Shown: in pieces, positions 31,658 to 34,611 of the stretch
How the letters are laid out: every line of letters begins with the position of its first letter
Position numbering within the stretch: position 1 is the stretch's first letter
From: an uncultured Neokomagataea sp.
GTDB taxonomy: Bacteria > Pseudomonadota > Alphaproteobacteria > Acetobacterales > Acetobacteraceae
NCBI RefSeq assembly: GCF_946476835.1
Contig: NZ_CAMKWA010000018.1
Span: 1 to 34,611, forward strand
Length of the DNA: 34,611 nt
Direction of reading: 5' to 3'
Program-made: the position numbers and the translations under genes
Notes under the pieces: model-generated
Told to the model about the DNA's origin: nothing
Database searches by the model: none
Seen by the model: only the letters and a program-made list of their open reading frames with translations

Positions 31658-33262
31658 TTACGCCGCACTCACCGCATTAAACGCTAAGTTTTCTTGAAAA
31701 ATAGTCGCATCAATACTCAAAATATATGAATGTTTTGAGATATCTGTACCAAGATCAAGACATGCCCGACCATTCGTCCAGCGTCCCGCCATCCCTTCAC
31801 TCTCAAGCCAGCCATTGCCACACTGCTCAACTGGCTCCAATACATTTTGCGGCATCACATGGTCACCGAAGACATGAATAGCCTTCACAAATGCTCCTAA
31901 ATGGCGACGGTCATCAACATACGGCCCAATCACATCACAGGGCCGCGCAGCAGACGAACAAAGATACAATTGCTGCATATGCCCCGGCACCACAAAAACT
32001 GCTCGCCCCCCGACTAAACGGCATGGTGTAATCTTCATGCCTGCCATACTTTCCAGCCATAACCCCCGCGGCCCTCGGGAACATTCAACTTGCTCCACAT
32101 CGACATGCTGTATGCGAGCACAAATTTGGCGGAAAATTGCTTCAACAAATTCACGCCCTGTTTCTAGGGGGGCAACAGCATCCAAGTCCCACGACAAATA
32201 CCTCGGACGAAGACACACAACATTATGACCCCGCTCGGGCAACGACGAGACACGAGAATGAGTATCGAGATAGCTCTCCGTCAGAAAATTATTCGCATTA
32301 ATTATTGAGTGCTTCTCTAACTCGATATGATAATGTGTATAATCAATAATTTCTTCATCATAACGAATGGTATTTCCGTTCACCAGCATACGCACCGGAA
32401 CAAATTTACCTTCGAAAAGAAAGCAATGTTCTGCCGTAACCCATAAATCACGGTTAGGAACTGAAGGAGCAATGGCGCCACGCTGAATACGTACTGGGTG
32501 GCCACTTACATCTGACGGAACACCACTTGCATGCGCATTAGCTGTTTTTAGTGCCACAATCTGCCGAGAAACCCATTGCCCATCAACCAGTGCAAGAACC
32601 ATATCTCCCACGGCAAGCTCTTCAATGAGCCTATCCCCTGCGGGAGTTGCGATCATAGCCCCCGCAAGGAAACACGCCATGATCGTACCGTCAGGCCCCA
32701 CTTGAGTATATGTCGTAACAGTACCACTCTCCGGCAAACTATAGGGATTACCAATAACCTGCTCTGTACGTCCATCATTAGCTACATAGTATGTAGTATT
32801 TGTATTGATATTATAATTTACTGATACGCTTGTAGCACCCAAAAAACCTATCTCAAAGTTCCCGGGATTTCCATTCAAAAAGTCAAGAGGAATGCTTGCA
32901 TTCGTATCTGCGGTCTGGGATATTAATAACTTACCACCAGAAGCACCAATTTGTATAGTTAACCCCTCATTTACCGGCATTCCATTAATTTTGGTCCCAA
33001 CAATAGATGGATCAATAACTAGAGTCCCACCATTCAAAACTATATTATTAATATATATATTATTAACATTTGTATCCATATTAACAATGGAACCAGCATT
33101 AACAGTCATAGTTCCAATATTAATATCTGCTGTAAGACCATCACTCGCAGAAGGATCAAACGTCACAATTACTGGCGAAGAGGTCCCATCACCATCAATA
33201 TCTAACTCCCACACAACCCCTTGCGTTGACTCAAAACTACCACTTGAATTAATTGTTGTCAT
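31658..33262 (-). CDS. Hint-domain (Hedgehog/intein-type) surface-like protein
   Basis: A 534-residue protein of unknown function. Residues about 1-190 are Asn/Ile/Val/Thr-rich and strand-forming with repeats such as VNNIYINNIVLNGGTL, like passenger domains of bacterial surface proteins; no classical signal peptide is visible. A Hint_2-type domain starts at Cys197 (IMACFLAGAMIATPAGD), continues with WVTAEHCFLF (His279), and has YHIELEKHSIINANNFLTESY in place of the usual splice end. The Cys and His fit a self-cleaving Hint fold. The C-terminal ~130 residues are unassigned. It is upstream of, and probably co-transcribed with, the levansucrase. The 5' part of the gene is strikingly AT-rich. Confidence 0.82.
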   Translation of the reverse strand: MTTINSSGSFESTQGVVWELDIDGDGTSSPVIVTFDPSASDGLTADINIGTMTVNAGSIVNMDTNVNNIYINNIVLNGGTLVIDPSIVGTKINGMPVNEGLTIQIGASGGKLLISQTADTNASIPLDFLNGNPGNFEIGFLGATSVSVNYNINTNTTYYVANDGRTEQVIGNPYSLPESGTVTTYTQVGPDGTIMACFLAGAMIATPAGDRLIEELAVGDMVLALVDGQWVSRQIVALKTANAHASGVPSDVSGHPVRIQRGAIAPSVPNRDLWVTAEHCFLFEGKFVPVRMLVNGNTIRYDEEIIDYTHYHIELEKHSIINANNFLTESYLDTHSRVSSLPERGHNVVCLRPRYLSWDLDAVAPLETGREFVEAIFRQICARIQHVDVEQVECSRGPRGLWLESMAGMKITPCRLVGGRAVFVVPGHMQQLYLCSSAARPCDVIGPYVDDRRHLGAFVKAIHVFGDHVMPQNVLEPVEQCGNGWLESEGMAGRWTNGRACLDLGTDISKHSYILSIDATIFQENLAFNAVSAA

Positions 33263-33427
33263 TTAACTCACACCATAAAATATATATCCACGCCATTTCG
33301 CTCTATCTTGAAATAAAAAAACACACAACTGCTTTATTAACCTTTTTGCAGGTTATTTCGTGCAACTTTTGTCAAGTTTACCTTCAATAAACAAAGCAAA
33401 AATATTTATTAAATATAATATAATCAA

Positions 33428-34354
33428 CTATACTCTATTCAAGGGTATTTTTATGTAACTAACACCATCCTCTTCTGGTTCTGGAAAAATACCACCTCGC
33501 ATATTAACCTGAACCGATGGCATTAAAAGCTTAGGCATCGCCAGCCCAGCATCACGCGCCGTACGCATTTTTACAAAGGTCTCTTCATCCACTCCATCCT
33601 GTACATGGATATTAGTAGACCGCTCCTCCCCAACCGTTGTCTGCCAGCAATACTCATCACGCCCCGGCGCTTTGTAGTCGTGACACAGAAATAACCGTGT
33701 TTCTGGTGGCAAACTCAATAAACGCTGAATGGAACGATAAAGCTGCCCTGCATCTCCTCCCGGAAAATCCGCACGCGCCGTCCCAAAATCCGGCATGAAA
33801 ATCGTGTCTCCCACAAACACCGCATCACCAATCAGATACGCAATATCCGCAGGGGTATGACCCGGAAGGTGCAACGTCATCACAGATAACTGCCCCACCG
33901 AAAATTTATTTCCATCCTCAAACAAAGCATCAAACTGCGATCCATCACGCGCAAAGCGAGAGCCCGCATTAAATATCTTCCCGAAAACATTCTGAACACG
34001 AATGATCTCAGCGCCGATCCCCAAGCGCCCGCCTAACTGCTCTTGCAGCCATGGCGCCGCCGACAAATGATCGGCATGGACATGTGTCTCAAGCTGCCAT
34101 TGCACGTCTAAATTGCCAGACGTTACATATTCCACAATGGCCTGCGCTGATGCGTATGACGTACGCCCAGCCGCAGCGTCATAGTCCAAAACCGAATCAA
34201 TGATGACAGCCTGCAACGTTACTGGACAATGCACGACATAGCTGATGGTATTCGTGGCTTCATCAAAAAACGCTTTAATAACAGGACGAACAGCCCCCGG
34301 CGTACGCGCCTGCTCAAGGTGCATGATAGCTGCTTGCATTACTCTATCACTCAT
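33428..34354 (-). CDS. Metallo-beta-lactamase-fold hydrolase, probable Blh/ETHE1-type persulfide dioxygenase
   Basis: A 308-residue MBL-fold enzyme. Metal ligands are in THVHADHLS (His91, His93, Asp95, His96), GHTPAD (His166), VGDTIF (Asp183) and LCHDY (His225). The stretch MPDFGTARADFPGGDA after Asp183 is characteristic of the Blh/ETHE1 group, whose members are mononuclear iron enzymes that oxidise glutathione persulfide in sulfide detoxification. The reaction is inferred from family. The ATG at 34354 lies just after GGCGGAAGC. In other Alphaproteobacteria blh is controlled by the sulfide sensor BigR; no such gene is visible here, but an inverted repeat lies in the upstream region (34463-34506). 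Confidence 0.85.
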   Translation of the reverse strand: MSDRVMQAAIMHLEQARTPGAVRPVIKAFFDEATNTISYVVHCPVTLQAVIIDSVLDYDAAAGRTSYASAQAIVEYVTSGNLDVQWQLETHVHADHLSAAPWLQEQLGGRLGIGAEIIRVQNVFGKIFNAGSRFARDGSQFDALFEDGNKFSVGQLSVMTLHLPGHTPADIAYLIGDAVFVGDTIFMPDFGTARADFPGGDAGQLYRSIQRLLSLPPETRLFLCHDYKAPGRDEYCWQTTVGEERSTNIHVQDGVDEETFVKMRTARDAGLAMPKLLMPSVQVNMRGGIFPEPEEDGVSYIKIPLNRV

Positions 34355-34462
34355 TGCTTCCGCCTTCCCTCAACGCCATACACCTTAAACACATGGCGCA
34401 TTCCATAATTTGCGCCCTCTCAAAAACATATCACTTACAGTATCATAAGCCCAAATAAGACC

Positions 34463-34506
34463 AACATAACGAAAGATGCCGAATTACGACTCTTTCGTAT
34501 TATGTT
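34463..34506. promoter_or_regulatory. Long imperfect inverted repeat upstream of the MBL-fold gene
   Basis: AACATAACGAAAGA is mirrored, after a 14-base centre, by TCTTTCGTATTATGTT; the arms match fully except for a two-base insertion. It lies about 110 bases upstream of the MBL-fold gene and just before an ATG at 34519 (plus strand) that has AAGGG upstream. It could be an operator for divergent promoters. The plus-strand ORF cannot be assessed because the sequence degenerates after it. Confidence 0.4.
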
Positions 34507-34530
34507 AAGGGACTAGACATGACACCACCC

Positions 34531-34611
34531 GGCTCGCCCCCCCCCCCCCGCCCCCCCCCGGCCCCCCGGCCGCCCCCACGCCGGGCGCCCCGGGGGCCAA
34601 AATAACGGGGC
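34531..34611. other. C/G homopolymer-like terminal stretch, probable assembly artefact
   Basis: From about 34535 the sequence is nearly all C with scattered G (runs of 13, 9 and 6 C), then short G runs, with almost no A or T. No other part of the window looks like this. Such stretches often arise from low-quality read ends in two-colour chemistry at contig ends. No gene should be called here. Confidence 0.75.

Noticed and set aside
33335-33375. Perfect TTGACA (minus strand) and a sigma-54-like TTGCACG upstream of the Hint gene
   Set aside because: No -10 element lies at 15-18 bases from TTGACA, and the GG-to-GC spacing needed for sigma-54 is wrong.

Overview
The window looks like a chromosomal segment of an acetic acid bacterium (Alphaproteobacteria, Acetobacteraceae; probably near Gluconobacter, Neokomagataea or Acetobacter). 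The RpoB, ribosomal protein, MinCDE and FzlA-like sequences are alphaproteobacterial. The levansucrase closely follows the Gluconacetobacter LsdA pattern, and a Hint_2 protein of a type common in this family lies beside it. The genus is inferred from sequence character only.

Region 1 (1-8.2 kb, minus strand) is the ribosomal/RNA polymerase cluster rplK-rplA-rplJ-rplL-rpoB-rpoC, with rpoC cut by the left edge. Every long gap in it carries RNA hairpins: rplK leader, terminator-like hairpin after rplA, rplJ (L10) leader, rplL-rpoB hairpin with an internal promoter, and an rpoB-rpoC GNRA hairpin. secE and nusG are not directly upstream of rplK.

Region 2 (8.3-16.6 kb, minus strand) is a tripartite RND efflux operon (transporter, adaptor, outer-membrane factor; overlapping start/stop codons) preceded by an OmpR-type response regulator and a histidine kinase that probably control it. 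A previously unannotated 30-codon ORF with a strong ribosome binding site overlaps the transporter start codon. The efflux operon runs into rplK with no clear terminator.

Region 3 (16.7-20.2 kb, minus strand) holds rmuC, a small cysteine-rich lipoprotein, an HI0933-type flavoprotein and a GST-fold protein that resembles the FtsZ partner FzlA.

Region 4 (20.3-22.7 kb, plus strand), divergent from the fzlA-like gene, is minC-minD-minE plus a YidB-like (DUF937) gene, ended by an intrinsic terminator. Division-site selection and an FtsZ-curvature factor thus share one intergenic region.

Region 5 (22.8-29.8 kb) holds a TonB-dependent receptor, tRNA-His, a SulP transporter with STAS domain, and a second TonB-dependent receptor on the minus strand with a palindrome in its promoter region.

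Region 6 (29.9-34.4 kb, minus strand) is an AT-richer block with a secreted GH68 levansucrase directly downstream of a Hint-domain surface-type protein, then a Blh/ETHE1-like persulfide dioxygenase candidate. The last ~80 bases are a C/G homopolymer-like run that looks like a contig-end artefact.
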